A DNA stretch of 64,000 nt from Polychytrium aggregatum (taxonomy: Eukaryota; Chytridiomycota; Chytridiomycetes; Polychytriales). The notes below the pieces were generated by a model. It had not been told where the DNA came from. It was given only the letters and a program-made list of their open reading frames with translations, and searched no databases. The stretch is taken from assembly GCF_025602895.1 (NCBI RefSeq), contig NW_026516231.1, forward strand, positions 310,001 through 374,000, read 5' to 3'. Both the position numbers and the translations under genes were made by a program. Within the stretch, counting starts at the first letter, position 1. Every line of letters begins with the position of its first letter. This document shows positions 1 through 11,313 of the stretch, piece by piece.

Positions 1-213
1 CCATGGGTGTGTTGCGTCTAAAGACTCTGTCTATCGCTATCGTTACTTACAACATGCACCTCCGACCATGCTTTTGGCGCTCGTCCGAACATTCCAACCC
101 ATCCACTCGACCCGTCATCTGGACCCACCTTCTCGATCCCATCTCCTTGATTCCCACACATCCGCCTCCGTGAACGCCACCGTCCCCACCACCCTGTCCC
201 TCGAACCACACAG

Positions 214-1191
214 CCAAGTGGTCGTCAACTACCGCCGCAAATCCGGCGAGGGCGTGTCGGAGATCCTGCTATTCATGTGGCTGCTTGCCGACTTGTTCTC
301 GCTCGTGGGATCCGTCCTCAACAATCTCTTCTACACCGTCATCCTGCTGGCCATCTACCACCTCGTCACGGACTCGATCCTGACCTTCCAGCTGTTCTTC
401 TACCGGTACCGCAACCGACGCCTGAACCCTGCTCAGAACGGGCTCGCCGCCTCGGACCTCGAAAAGTCCAAGCCCGATACCTCGTCGTCTGCGCTCGTGG
501 ACCATGAGGTCGAGGGCTCGGAAGAACACTCGGACCCCAAGACCAGCGACTCGGACCTCGTCGAAGAGCCCCGCGCTGCCTCCGGCATGCCCACCCGGAT
601 GCTGGTCTGGACGGGCCTTCTGGCCCTCAACTTTGCCATGCATTCGTATTCCGCCCAGAGCAGCCTGTCGGCATCCTCGGGCTTCTCGGGTCGAGTCTTT
701 GCGGTCGATGCGGACACGAGTGCCAGCTCGGTCTCCGGGCCCACCTGGCAAAGCATTGTGGCCGATGTCACGGGCTACATATCGGCAGCTCTCTATCGTG
801 AGTACCAGCCGATTGTCTGTTGTCCTGCCCCGTCTTGCCCCTCCTTACCCTGGTCTGCACGGCCTGCACGGTCTGCATGGTGCAGAGCCTTGGTGGCCAT
901 ACCGCTTACCTTTGCTTCTCTCTGTCCCATCCCGCCATTGTAGTCCTCTCCCGTGTTCCTCAAATCGTCAAAAACTACCGAAACAAGTCATGCCAGGGAC
1001 TATCGATCCTCATGTTTGTCTTCTCCGTCCTCGGCAACGGCACCTATGGCGCCTCCATCATTTGCTACTCGACCGAGTCGTCCTATCTCATCAAAAATGC
1101 CCCCTGGATCCTCGGCGCAATCGCCACCCTCCTGCTGGACTTTGTCATCTTTGCCCAGTTCTACATCTATCGCGCCAGCCCCAGTGCCTAG
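214..1191 (+). CDS. PQ-loop repeat membrane transporter (Ypq/PQLC2-like), 5' end outside window
   Basis: Exons 214-799 and 944-1191 join in phase (GTGAGT donor at 800, TAG acceptor at 943). Two PQ-loop repeats are visible: the end of the first (VVNYRRKSGEG) followed by two or three membrane spans, and the second, reading SRVPQIVKNYRNKSC, with three more spans. They are separated by a polar loop. This architecture is that of lysosomal/vacuolar cationic amino acid exporters of the Ypq1/PQLC2 family; vacuolar location and substrate are inferred. The sequence before 214 ends in ACACAG and matches the intron-exon border of the second copy at 3934. The first coding exon, equivalent to MVQLSEIMGF in the neighbour, is therefore probably upstream of the window. 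An ATG at 68 keeps the frame open but would encode a non-homologous leader. It is a tandem paralogue of 3633-4976. Confidence 0.85.
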
Positions 1192-1877
1192 GCAGCGATC
1201 CCAGTCGCTGTCCTTGTCCTGGTCTGGTCCTGGTCTGGTCCTGGCCATCCGAATTGCGCCGCCGGCATAGTCTCGCCGTGGCAGTAATACGACCTGCCCA
1301 AAGCGTTTGCCGGCCCAGGCCATCGTCCTCCCCGATGCACTCGGCTCTCAGTGCCACGACCGCGATGGAGCCTGCATACCCGAAACACCCTCCTCTGGCA
1401 TGTTTGCTCAACTCGAGCCCCTTGGCTTGACTGAGCGACCGGCTCGACGACAGAGCTTAGCCGCAGAGCTCCAACTTCTATCCAAGTTTTGTTCCTTTCT
1501 ATGGCACCCTGGCTGACACTTGGAGGCTCTCTTGCGCTGCTACGGCCGCGCCGGATCCCCGGGCCATCTTGCATTCTATGCCACCCATGTAAACACTGTA
1601 CTTTTCTACTGGACTCGATAGCGTCCCATCCCGAATCAAATATAGCTTGTTGGCAAGCAAAATCCGAGTCCTGCATATCAGCGCAGGTGGGGCGAGGGAA
1701 GGCTGTAGAGTCAGTCCGGAAAGAAACGGGACAGTCCTTCTCTGGCATCAGCGATGCAAGTCTGCTGATCTGTAGGCTCCAGTGGGCAAGCCGTGCAATT
1801 GTTTCTCGTCCTGGTTGGCAATCTCTTTGTGTGGTGCATTCACTCGATGTGGGAGTGTGATGCACTTACTCGACCCT

Positions 1878-2065
1878 CTGGACAGTTCCATGGTGCATCG
1901 ATATCAATATACTCGGCCTTCTCGAGTCGCTTGGCTTCCCGGCACTGTGAGCACACCTGGAGATCGAGTCGCTTGAATCGCCGTGGCTGGCTGGTGCCTT
2001 TCGCTTGCGGGGAGCCATCTGGGCGAGAAAGCGTCCTTGATTCAGATCCAGAAACACATCACTGA
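1878..2065 (-). pseudogene. Fanzor1 relic with internal deletions
   Basis: Read on the minus strand, this stretch matches the Fanzor-type gene at 11314-12147 in four collinear blocks. These are the segment around CTGGATCTGAATCAAGGACG, the segment around CAGATGGCTCCCCGCAAG, the segment around GGCGATTCAAGCGACTCGAT, and the zinc-finger segment encoding VCSQCREAKRLEKAEYIDID. The material between the blocks is missing, so about 830 bases are reduced to about 190. The junctions are not GT-AG, so this is not a spliced retrocopy; deletions are the simpler reading. Base differences show it derives from a diverged copy. It lies in opposite orientation to the larger copy about 9.4 kb away, on the other side of BMS1. 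Confidence 0.8.
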
Positions 2066-3477
2066 ATGGTCATAGCCAGCGCGCGATGCGTTGGGTGACA
2101 GCATTCAACAACGACCAAAATCCGGAGTCTCCCATTTGTATTGGACATACATATGTATGTGTCCACTGCCAACACCGAGACCAGACCAGGCACGCGAGAT
2201 GCAACTGATGGGACGCGTCGCACAAGATGATCAGTTGCGATGCCCGCGTCCAGGGCAGATATATTTCAAGACCACGGCCCAAGACTCCAGGCGGATGCGA
2301 ACGCAACATCTGCTCGCGGTGCGCTGGCATCTCAATACGCCTGTCCTGTCGGTGGCATCTGACACTCGCCCTCCCCTGATGCCAATCGATACCAAGCCCG
2401 ACATGCTCACCACAAGCCGCTGAACGCTGTATGCGTCAGGTCCGCTCTCTGGTCGAGTTGCGACCTGGCCGGCAACACCAACAAGAGCAGCTGGATGGAC
2501 AACATATCGTCTCGGTGCTTGTCGTCGTCGGCAATCAGCACCACGATCGCCGACCAACGGCCGCCCGCCCGATCTCGCAGCAACACATCGATCCCCTATC
2601 GATTCCCCATCGATGCCACATCCATCCGCATCATCGTGCGTGCATCCGCATCCGCATCCGCAGCAGCAACGGAGTCGCCGGCATCGGATCCCGCACGCAC
2701 GCCGGGACGGCATCGTGCTCGGCGCACATCATTGGACGGCAGGAGATCGGGCAGCAAGCTTTTCGTTTGGCCGAACGGGATTGCGATGCGGGAAGGGCAG
2801 CCTTGCGACATCACACATCTTTGCTGCCGCTCAACCGTCGTCGCCCAACAATTTTTTTTTCCTCCTCCCGCCGACCAACACCTCCACCCAAGCACCCGAC
2901 ACCATGCGAAATCGTCGTGGTCTTTTTTTTTCTCAAGCCTTGTCGGATCAGCTGTCCTTGTCCTCAAGCTCCACCCCTCGGCCGCGCTGCCGGCGCCTTT
3001 GCTGCATGTATCCCTGCGCAGCAGCCCATGTCCTCGCCGCTCAGCAGACACCGGTCCTGGCCAGGACAGCAAGGCCCATCTCACCCGGCGGCCTTGCCAG
3101 AAAGCGATTGAATCGGGACTCTACACCGGACGCAGCACGGAGACGACATCGACTCGGGCGTGGGAATCACATCGTCAGCAGGAACGGTGCGCCCGTCCGC
3201 ATTGCAGTTGCGACACCAAGTCGCCAGCCCGACAAGCGATGCGCACACCATGCGCACAACGCAAGCACTTGCACGAGCGAGCTGCTCCAATCGCGGACTG
3301 GTCGTTCCTGGCCCTTCCCACCTTGCCATTTATGGCACATGTTGGGGCTCAACATCGGCACCTGCGTCCTCCCTGCCAATGCGTCGTGCCGCTGAGGGGG
3401 GGGGTGGAAGGGTGACAAACAAACCTTTGCGCCCTGCCCGGGTGGGTTCCCGCACGCGCCAGCCCAACTTCTCTGGG

Positions 3478-3484
3478 TATATAT
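3478..3484 (+). promoter_or_regulatory. TATA-like element
   Basis: TATATAT lies about 150 bases upstream of the ATG at 3633, followed by a pyrimidine-rich leader. This suits a core promoter for the second PQ-loop gene. Inferred from position only. Confidence 0.4.
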
Positions 3485-3632
3485 CGGCCCAATTCCCTCG
3501 TCAGATCGGTGTCTCCAGTGCCAGCCTTTGCTCTTCCAAGTTTGAGCATCCACTCCTCCAGAGATCTGCTCAGTTTTTGTCACCCGTCTCCCCGACCCGC
3601 GCTTGTCATTCCCACCGCACCATATCGCCGAC

Positions 3633-4976
3633 ATGGTTCAGCTCTCGGAAATCATGGGCTTCTGTTCCATCGGTTGCTGGATCGTTGTGATTGCTCCGTA
3701 AGTTGTCGGCACTCAGTAGCGCTTGTCAATCAGGGGTTGATGGACTTTGCGCCTCCTGAGTCACTCGTGGCGCAAGTCCGGGCTGAGTGAGATTACGATC
3801 CAGTCCCAAATGCGGCTGGGCGGTAGACAGGAGAAGCTCTCGCCGATTCGCACAGCCCGGGATGCATTCCATTCATCCGTTCTCACGCCTCCTCGGTCTC
3901 TCCATGCACTGCATACTGCATATGCACACACAGCCAGCTCGTCGTCAACTACAGACGCAAGTCCGGCGAAGGACTGTCGTTGACGTTCCTGCTGCTGTGG
4001 CTCTTTGCCGATCTGTTCTCCCTGACCGGCGCCATCCTCAACAACCTCTTCTACTCCGTCATCCTGCTGGCGGCCTACTATACCTTGATCGACTTGATCC
4101 TGATGGCCCAGTGGTACTACTACCGCTCGGATCTCTTCAAGCGCTCCCGTCGCCACCGCCATCGTCGAGCCAGCGTTGCCAAGCACCTGGATCCCGAGCA
4201 CGGCTTGGGCTGCAGTGCCGCAGACACCAGTTCTGGTGACCGCAAGCTGGCTGACGAGACCAAGACCAAGACTGCTGTACCTGGTGCGGCTGCCATCGAC
4301 GACAGAGACGACGCCATTACCCTGGTCGATGAAAAGCCCAATCCCGTCAAGTCGACTGCCCAATCGGCCGGGCGGATGCTCCTGCTGATGGGCCTGGTGG
4401 CCGTGAATGTCTACGGCATGTCCGCTGTCTCGGCTGTCTCGGTCAGCTCCGCGACGGGCTTCTCTGGACGGGTCTTTGCTGCAGAGTCTGCGCCAGTGCC
4501 TGCTCAGACGGAGCACCTGATTGGCGACATCATGGGATACGTTTCCGCCGTGCTGTATGGTGAGTGGTTGCTCGATCCCCGTCTCTTGAATGAAAGCGGG
4601 CCCATTGGCTGCTCTTGCCCGCATGTCGCTGTTGCGCACGTCCTGGTCTCTGCATATCCAGCAACTGTGGACTGCTGCATCGACCGTCCGACTGTGACTG
4701 ACGTGACTCGCCCGGCTCTCTCCAGTCTCTTCGCGTGTCCCGCAGATCGCCAAGAACTTCAGAGAGCGCTCCTGCGAGGGTCTGTCGGCCCTGATGTTTG
4801 TCTTCACCGTCTGCGGCAACCTGACGTACTGTGCGTCTATCCTGTGCTACTCGATTGAGCCTGAGTATCTTGTCAAGAACACCCCTTGGCTGCTCGGAGC
4901 CCTGGGCACGCTGCTGCTCGACTTTATCATCTTTGCACAGTTCTACATGTATCGGCCAAAGAAAGCGCAAGCGTGA
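3633..4976 (+). CDS. PQ-loop repeat membrane transporter (Ypq/PQLC2-like), second copy
   Basis: Exons 3633-3697, 3934-4559 and 4726-4976 join in phase. The short first exon gives MVQLSEIMGFCSIGCWIVVIAP, which runs into QLVVNYRRKSGEGLS to complete the first PQ loop. Exon 3 carries the second PQ loop (SRVPQIAKNFRERSCEGLS) and ends in an aromatic-rich last span plus a basic tail (RPKKAQA). About seven membrane segments are expected, with a variable hydrophilic loop between the two repeats. The family exports basic amino acids from vacuole or lysosome; the substrate here is inferred. Intron positions are identical to those of the copy at 214-1191, which supports recent tandem duplication. The central loop has diverged most. 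Confidence 0.9.
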
Positions 4977-5571
4977 GCAGGCACTGCCGCACCTGCGCTT
5001 TGATTCATGGGATGTACAACATCTCTGCAGCATATCATGTGCCATCATTTCCACTGCCCCCCGCGCACTATTCCCCCTCACACAGTCTGCTGTTACCATG
5101 TTTCCATTTGTATGTCAAGTTGCTCGACACCATAGCTGTCGTCATGTTCGCACTGTTGTCTCAGTCTTAGCTGGGTCTCGTTGTTTGAAGATTGCCTTTG
5201 CTTTGTATTGCATTATATGGGTACTAGCACATCGACTCGGACCGCCCGGATTGCGGAGTGCCCTCAGAGTCCGTGCCCCATCCCAAGCATATTCATCGGA
5301 ATACACTTTCCACACGCACATAGTCGGCCCTCTAGTTCCGCGCCTTTATCGCACATATTTGAATGGCAGCCATTTGTGCCCTTGGCTTGTGGCGTTCTGC
5401 CATTGAGACCACTGTGACAAGTTGGGGGTACTTCGTCGCTTATTCACGTTCAGACGAGGACGGCCGACACCCTGGGGTGCCAGAGCCCCCCGTGCCGGCT
5501 CAGACACATTCCAAGCGAGCGAGCTACCAGAGCCATCGGCATCAACCGCAACAGGCCTGCACACTCCATGC
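4977..5571. other. Spacer between convergent PQ-loop gene and BMS1
   Basis: Convergent 3' flanks. No open frame with family similarity and no RNA gene seen. Confidence 0.5.
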
Positions 5572-8500
5572 TCAATCGTCCGATGATCGGGCTTTCTTGC
5601 CGCGGCCGCCACTCTCTGCAAGGCTCTCTCGCGCGCGCTTCTTTCCCTCGGCTCTAAAGAACTCCTTCTTCTTCTCTTTGAGCTTGGCATCACCGATCTT
5701 GTCCTCCCGAGCTTGCTTCTTTTGATGCTCGGCACGCCTCTCCGCCGCCTTTTCTTTCCGCTTCTTGGTTTTCTCGTGCTGGAGGGTGTTGATCTGCTGC
5801 ATCAGCGTAAACACCTTCTTCTCGTCTGCATCCATGACAACGGCTCGGCGTTGCAGCAGCCCGGGTCGCTTCTGTTTGGCCAGGAGCTTGGGTTTGCTGG
5901 CGAACGGGAGCTCCGCCTGCAGACTCTTGGAGATCTTGAGCGGGTTGAACTTGCGAGCGACTCGCTCGATGGGCTGTGCCGATCCACAGCGTTAGTAAAA
6001 CGCCATGTTAACACAGCATAAGCGAATGGGAGATGGAAGCCAGCTCCCTCTCGACCAAGGCATAGCGAACCTTATAAAACGAATCGGTGTTCTTGGGTGT
6101 GGCAACGTTGAGGTCCCGACGAAGCTGGCCCGTTGTTCTCGCACCTGTCCACTCGCTCTTTGACGACAGCAGGAGCGATGTCACAGGGGTGTAGAAGCGC
6201 TTGGGTTTGACAGGATACCAGGCCCGCAAGAATACGATGTCTGATTTGGAGACGAAGAAACCAGTCGTTAGTCGGCAGTTCCGCGGCACGCTTAACGAAC
6301 ACCACGAGCACCACGAGCACCACGAGCACCACGAGCGCTGGCATACCGCTCTTCAGGATCTTGTCTTCGAACGTGGCTCGGAAACAGCCCTCTGGATTCT
6401 GTGGATGGACGGCAGTGTCAGTAGCAACCCAAAATTGTGATTGTGGGGACAGATCAATGCGCATCGGAGACGGATATCCATGTTTGTCCCCGCCCAGGCC
6501 ATTGCATTGCTCCCTGAGATACACGCAGCATGGAACCCGGCACTTGGAGCACTTACGCCGACGTGCTTCTTGACCTGTCCACGGATGCCGCTGACAGTTC
6601 GGATCTTGGCTCCCTCAAACTTGGCCACCTCGAGAGCAGACGTGAACATGTCCTTGATGAAGGCGGTGTTCTTGAAGATCTTGAAGGGCGTGCCCGTCAG
6701 CTTGAGTTTCTTGACGACCTCGGTCGATTGGTTGATATCCACAACGACGCCGGTTGAGCTCACGCGGAAGGAGCTCTGGTTGATGTGATGAGCATGGAAT
6801 GCGCGTGAGCGAGGCAGCGGCATCCAGACCGTCTCTGCAACGGATCTTGCATGTTTTCTTCAGGATTATACGCTCCTCCCTTTCTTCCCAACTTACGCTG
6901 ACTTCCGAGACGGACTGGAATGTGCAGAAACCGGTGTTTGGGGGTGTGACGGGCCCTATGAGTACAAAGCGCGGATCGGTACAGGCACGGATCACATGAG
7001 GATATGGTGGTATGCGGTCAGAAATTAGTCATCAGCAATCCCTGTGCATCCGACCAGTGCTCCCACGGTGGGCGGCTCGGCCATCTCGAGTCCATCCAAC
7101 ACCGTGTGATTGCCACGCTTACGGCAAGCCCGTACCGTAGAACGTCGCTATACAGTGCATATGCTCTGGCGTGTACTTGAGCATTCGATTGCGTGTGTTG
7201 TTTTCGTTGAGCGAGAAAACTGGAATACTCTGGAATCGACGCCAGCCCATCGAGAAAATGAGGGGATCGTTGTTCTTGAGGACTTTTTTGTACCATCGGT
7301 GTCGCTTCAGGCGAACCTGTAGTGAACGACCAAGGACGGCATCAGCTACCCACTCAAAATCCACACTTCAGGAGCCACGCTTACGCAGCGGGCACGAGTG
7401 CGTATCGGATCGTCTCGGGATTGGCGATAGTATGAAGCTACAGCAGCAACAGAAGCAGCAGCAAAAGCAATAGCTGTTGTAGCTGTGGCAGTGAGCTAGA
7501 CACTCACTTGGATAAAGCCAAAAGACTCTTCCGACGGAAGCAGTCCTCCGATGACGACCGGGAACGCCGGATCAAAGTTCTGAATAAACTCCATCGGCAT
7601 GTTTTCAAGCACAATGCGGACGTACATGCCCGATCGGTATCCCTCGACCTTGGCTCGAGTGACCGGGTCGTCGTCCTCAAACTCCAGTCGGTTGATTTCC
7701 TGCTGCTTGTTCATCTCTTCCTTCATGCGATCAAAGACGTTCTTGCTCTCCTCTTCGTCCGACTCATTATCGTACTCGGCATCGAATCGTCTCTTCAGCT
7801 CATCCTTCTTGATCGCCAGCTCGCGCGCCTCATCTTCAGGCGTGAGAGTCTTGGGGGCTTCGGCGCTCGTCTCGTCGGTCTCGTGCTTCTCGCCGGTCTC
7901 GAGATCCTCAAAGTCTCCGTAAACTTCTTCATCTTCGTCGCCCTCGGCATCTTTGGCATCGGCAGCATCACGCGCAGCTTGGGCTGCAGCAGCAATCGTT
8001 CCCGTGATGAATCGCATCTTGATGGAGTTCAGCGTCTGTTATGGCACAACAAAGGCTTGCAGATCAGATCAATGCATTGACACGGTGCCTGTGGTCGTGC
8101 TGTTTGGGAGGGAGGGCAGTACTCAAGCGCACGGTCCATCCACTTCATCCAGGATCGCTGCACCCTTGTTCGGGTGAGACAGCCCCCAAGTCAAACTCCC
8201 GCGGCTGCACACAAACCTCGTCATCGGCCCATTCATCCAAATCCTGGGTTTTGATTTCTGTCTTGGATGTGTCGACGCTGGCCATGGTACCTGTGTGGTT
8301 TGTCTTGACTTTTTTGACTGTGAAAAGGTTTCCTTCCTCCGAGTCGCCGTTGGCATCGTCGTCATCGCCGTTGGCATCGCTGTTGCCAAAGACGTCGTAG
8401 TCTCCGTAGACGAGATCCATCAGGCTGATTTTTCGGTTTTTCAAAAACGCAGCGGCAGCCTTGTCAGCAAGACCCTCCTTCCACCGCAGACCGCCGTCGA

Positions 8501-10542
8501 GATCCTCTTGAAGCTCGTCTTGATCGTCGCGTTCCTCGTTCTCATCTTCACTCTCATCCAGCGGATCGGATTTTCGTCGTGGAGCAAACTCGTCGCCGAG
8601 ATCACTGTCGCTGTCAGCGTATGCAACGTCATCGTGGTGAGCGGACTCTTCGCCCATCATGGCCAGCCGCTTGCCTACACGGCGTCGAACGCGGCCGTTG
8701 ACTTCGACCTCCTCGTCCTCATCCTCGTCATCTTCATCGTCGTCATCCTCTTGGTCGTCGTCATCCTCATCCTCATCTTCATCCCCAAGCTCAGACCCCA
8801 GGTCGCTTTGATCCTCGTCATCGTCTTCATCATCATCATCATCATCGTCATCGCCATCCTCATCAGCACCTTCGTCGTTGGCAGATACAGCGCGGCGCCG
8901 AGTCCGTCCTGATGCATCAACCTCGATGACTTCCCTCAGGTTACTGGCACTGATGGGGGCGGATGATTTGAAGATACGCATTTCGCTCGACTGCATCTTG
9001 TCTGCCAGCGTGTCTGTCGTGTCCTGTAGGTTCATGACCATCTTCTCGCCTTCACCCTGGTCCTCGTCATTGTCTTCGCCATCGGCCTTTTTGGTGAATG
9101 TTCCGGGCACCTGGATATACACGGCATCCTTGTCGTAAAGAATACCGCCAACATCCGCCATCGGCGCATAGAGGAGCTTTTGCTTATCGTCGAGCCGTCG
9201 CTTGACTTTGTCGGGAAGAGGACACGGGTCGGCGAGCATGCTCACGTCGGCAATCGTGAAATCGCCGGCGCCTGGGATGTGGACTTTCATGTTGGACTTG
9301 AGGTTGGTTCCGCGCAGGAAGCCGTACAGCGAGACGGTGCGATCGCACTTGGGATTGCTCTCGATCAGCTCGGGGTCGGTCAGATCCTCGACACGGTCGG
9401 CAAGGCAGTACGGATGCGAGTTTCGCCAGACAAGCGGCCGGAACTTCATGACGGAGATGAAGCGCGACAGATTGAGCACCTCAGTTTTCGGGTACTTGCC
9501 GTTGATCAGGCCAGAGAGATAGAAGAGCTTGGCACCCTGGTAGATCTCGGTCCAGAAACGGTGCTTGAGTCTCTTCTTGGTCTTGCGCAGCGCTTTGTTG
9601 TCCTTGAACTTGTCCAGATGCGTCAGGACGCCCATGACCTTCGGGAAGCCGTGGATCTGCAGGATATTGAGAAACTCGAACGTCTCCATCTCAAAGCCAA
9701 AGCTGGCGTCGATGAGCAGCAGCACCAAATCGGCGACCTTGCCGATGTCGATCATGCTGTTCAGGTCGTTGTTGCATTCCATGAACGTAATCCGACGCTT
9801 CTTGCCGCTGATCACGGTGATGGGGCCTTTGATTTCGTTCAGGTTGTGCTTGGTGTATCTCTTGACCAGCGATCGAATCAGGGTTGTCTTGCCGCACTAA
9901 ATGCCATCCGAACGCAGGTCAGCTCGGCGCATTCACAACCAGGGCCAGGACAGCACTCCGGCAGCGACTAAGACCAAGCTCGGTGCTGGCGGGACAGGCG
10001 CTGCTGCGGCACACCAGCGACGTTGCTGGCAGAGATGGGGATGGGAATTCGACTGCTTACCCCAGGTGGCCCGACCACAGCCACAATAATCGGAGGCGGC
10101 TCGATGGGTGTCCGGTCCACAAGCGGGACATGCATGCGCTTCTCTCCAATGTCGGCATTGCGACGGGCGCTCTTCTGGGCACGATTGCGGGCTGAAAAGG
10201 TGAATGCCTGCAGCATAGGTGTGGTCAGAGCAAAGCCAGAACCGGGGGTAAGGAATCAGGGCTAGAGCCGGGCCAACACGTTTCGCAGACCGGCATGGTA
10301 TCGCATCGAATCGCCCCATATATGCCATATTGCCGAGCGGCGATGGCTCTGTCGGCGCGCCAGTCTGCGTCGGCCGCCCCATCACACAGCCGAATGATAC
10401 ATGGCCAGGACCGCCGGCCACGAGCCATCCGGGACCGTACTTTTGGGTTGTTCTTGGCCTGGTTCTTGGTATGCCGGCTCTTTTTCTCGGCCTTACGCCC
10501 GGCCTGCCGGGGCCGATGTGATCTGTTTGCCTTGTCTTCCAT
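5572..10542 (-). CDS. BMS1: Ribosome biogenesis GTPase BMS1
   Basis: Ten exons close in phase to 1179 residues: 10441-10542, 10061-10207, 8217-9896, 7508-8035, 7136-7316, 6897-6955, 6557-6775, 6347-6398, 6071-6240, 5572-5973. BMS1 is a nucleolar GTPase of the small-subunit processome; it delivers Rcl1 to pre-40S particles. The basic N-terminus is followed by [10 protein letters not shown] and a P-loop, GPPGCGKTT (about residues 80-88), itself split by intron 2. Then come the GTPase fold, a very acidic Asp/Glu tract in the middle, and the conserved C-terminal block ([28 protein letters not shown]) and a lysine/arginine-rich tail. Length equals the usual BMS1 size. Intron 8 contains a nonamer repeat. 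Start at 10542 is the ATG of [15 protein letters not shown], typical of the family. Confidence 0.97.
6300..6339. repeat. Nonamer tandem repeat in BMS1 intron
   Basis: CACGAGCAC is repeated about four times inside the intron between 6241 and 6346, close to the 5' splice site on the minus strand. Confidence 0.85.
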
Positions 10543-11313
10543 GGCTGCGTGTGTCTGCAGCTGCAGACAGGAAAGGAGTGTGGTGCGATGTGGTGTGGTG
10601 TGTCTGTGGCTAGCTGGCGAGCTGGCTGGCTGGCAGGTTGGGTTGGGTAGGGTCGTTGAGTTGGCTGGGTTGGATCGCTGGGTTGGCTGGGTTGGGTCGT
10701 TGGATGCTGCTGGCCCCACCAAAAAAAATTCGCAGCCGGGTGCGCAGACCTGGCCAGCAACAACAAAAAAACAAAATGAAATCACTCAATGAGGCCAGCG
10801 GCTGCCGACAAGGGGGCAGCGCGATCAAGCACGGGACTCGTGTGGCTTGCGTGGCTTGGCGCGGTGAATCCGGGAGCGCTGGTCATGTGATGAATCACGT
10901 GTAAACCGTGTGCCACAGAAGCCGGCCCGTGCCACACAGCCGTTGCGCACTGCCACCAACAACCCTGGGTCAACTCCCACGATCAATTGTTTCCTGCCCC
11001 TCGAGGTTGCTCATCTCGAATATGAAGACACGCTGTAGACCAAGATGCAGCAAAAGTTGGAATCCGGCCATGGTCGGTTGACGGCATTTGGTATCACCTT
11101 GAGCCGATTGACGGTGGTGGTGGGCGATTGGTGTGGAGGAATGACCAATTGTATCATTGTTGGAAGCTCCACTCCGATTGCGGACAAGAACCACCACCAT
11201 CTGAATCTCTCTGGTTGGAAACCTAGTCAAGCGTGGCTGTGTGTCAGTGAGATGACATGATCGTTTGGCTATCAGGCAAGACTCACCTTGACAAGATGTC
11301 TTCCCACGACTGA
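10543..11313. other. Spacer upstream of BMS1 and Fanzor
   Basis: Holds a GGTTGGGTTGGCTGG-type degenerate repeat (about 10616-10705), just 5' of the BMS1 start on the minus strand. Two A-rich tracts lie at 10721-10780. No coding exon could be assigned. The missing N-terminal half of the Fanzor gene would be expected here but was not recognised. Confidence 0.5.

Larger units (their letters stand above)
1192..3632. other. 2.4 kb spacer between PQ-loop paralogues
   Basis: No intact gene is supported. It contains the inverted, deleted Fanzor relic at 1878-2065 and short A/T and C-rich tracts around 2851-2940. The last 150 bases hold the probable promoter of the second PQ-loop gene. Confidence 0.6.

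Noticed and set aside
8295-8912. Plus-strand frame full of Val/Ile looking like a membrane protein
   Set aside because: It is the complement of the BMS1 acidic tract; GAT/GAC codons read backwards give Ile/Val.
11045-11260. Upstream frame with VVVGDWCGG, faintly like the GDWS motif of Fanzor2/TnpB-like proteins
   Set aside because: Single short motif, no zinc finger after it and no collinear match to the copy next door; likely chance.
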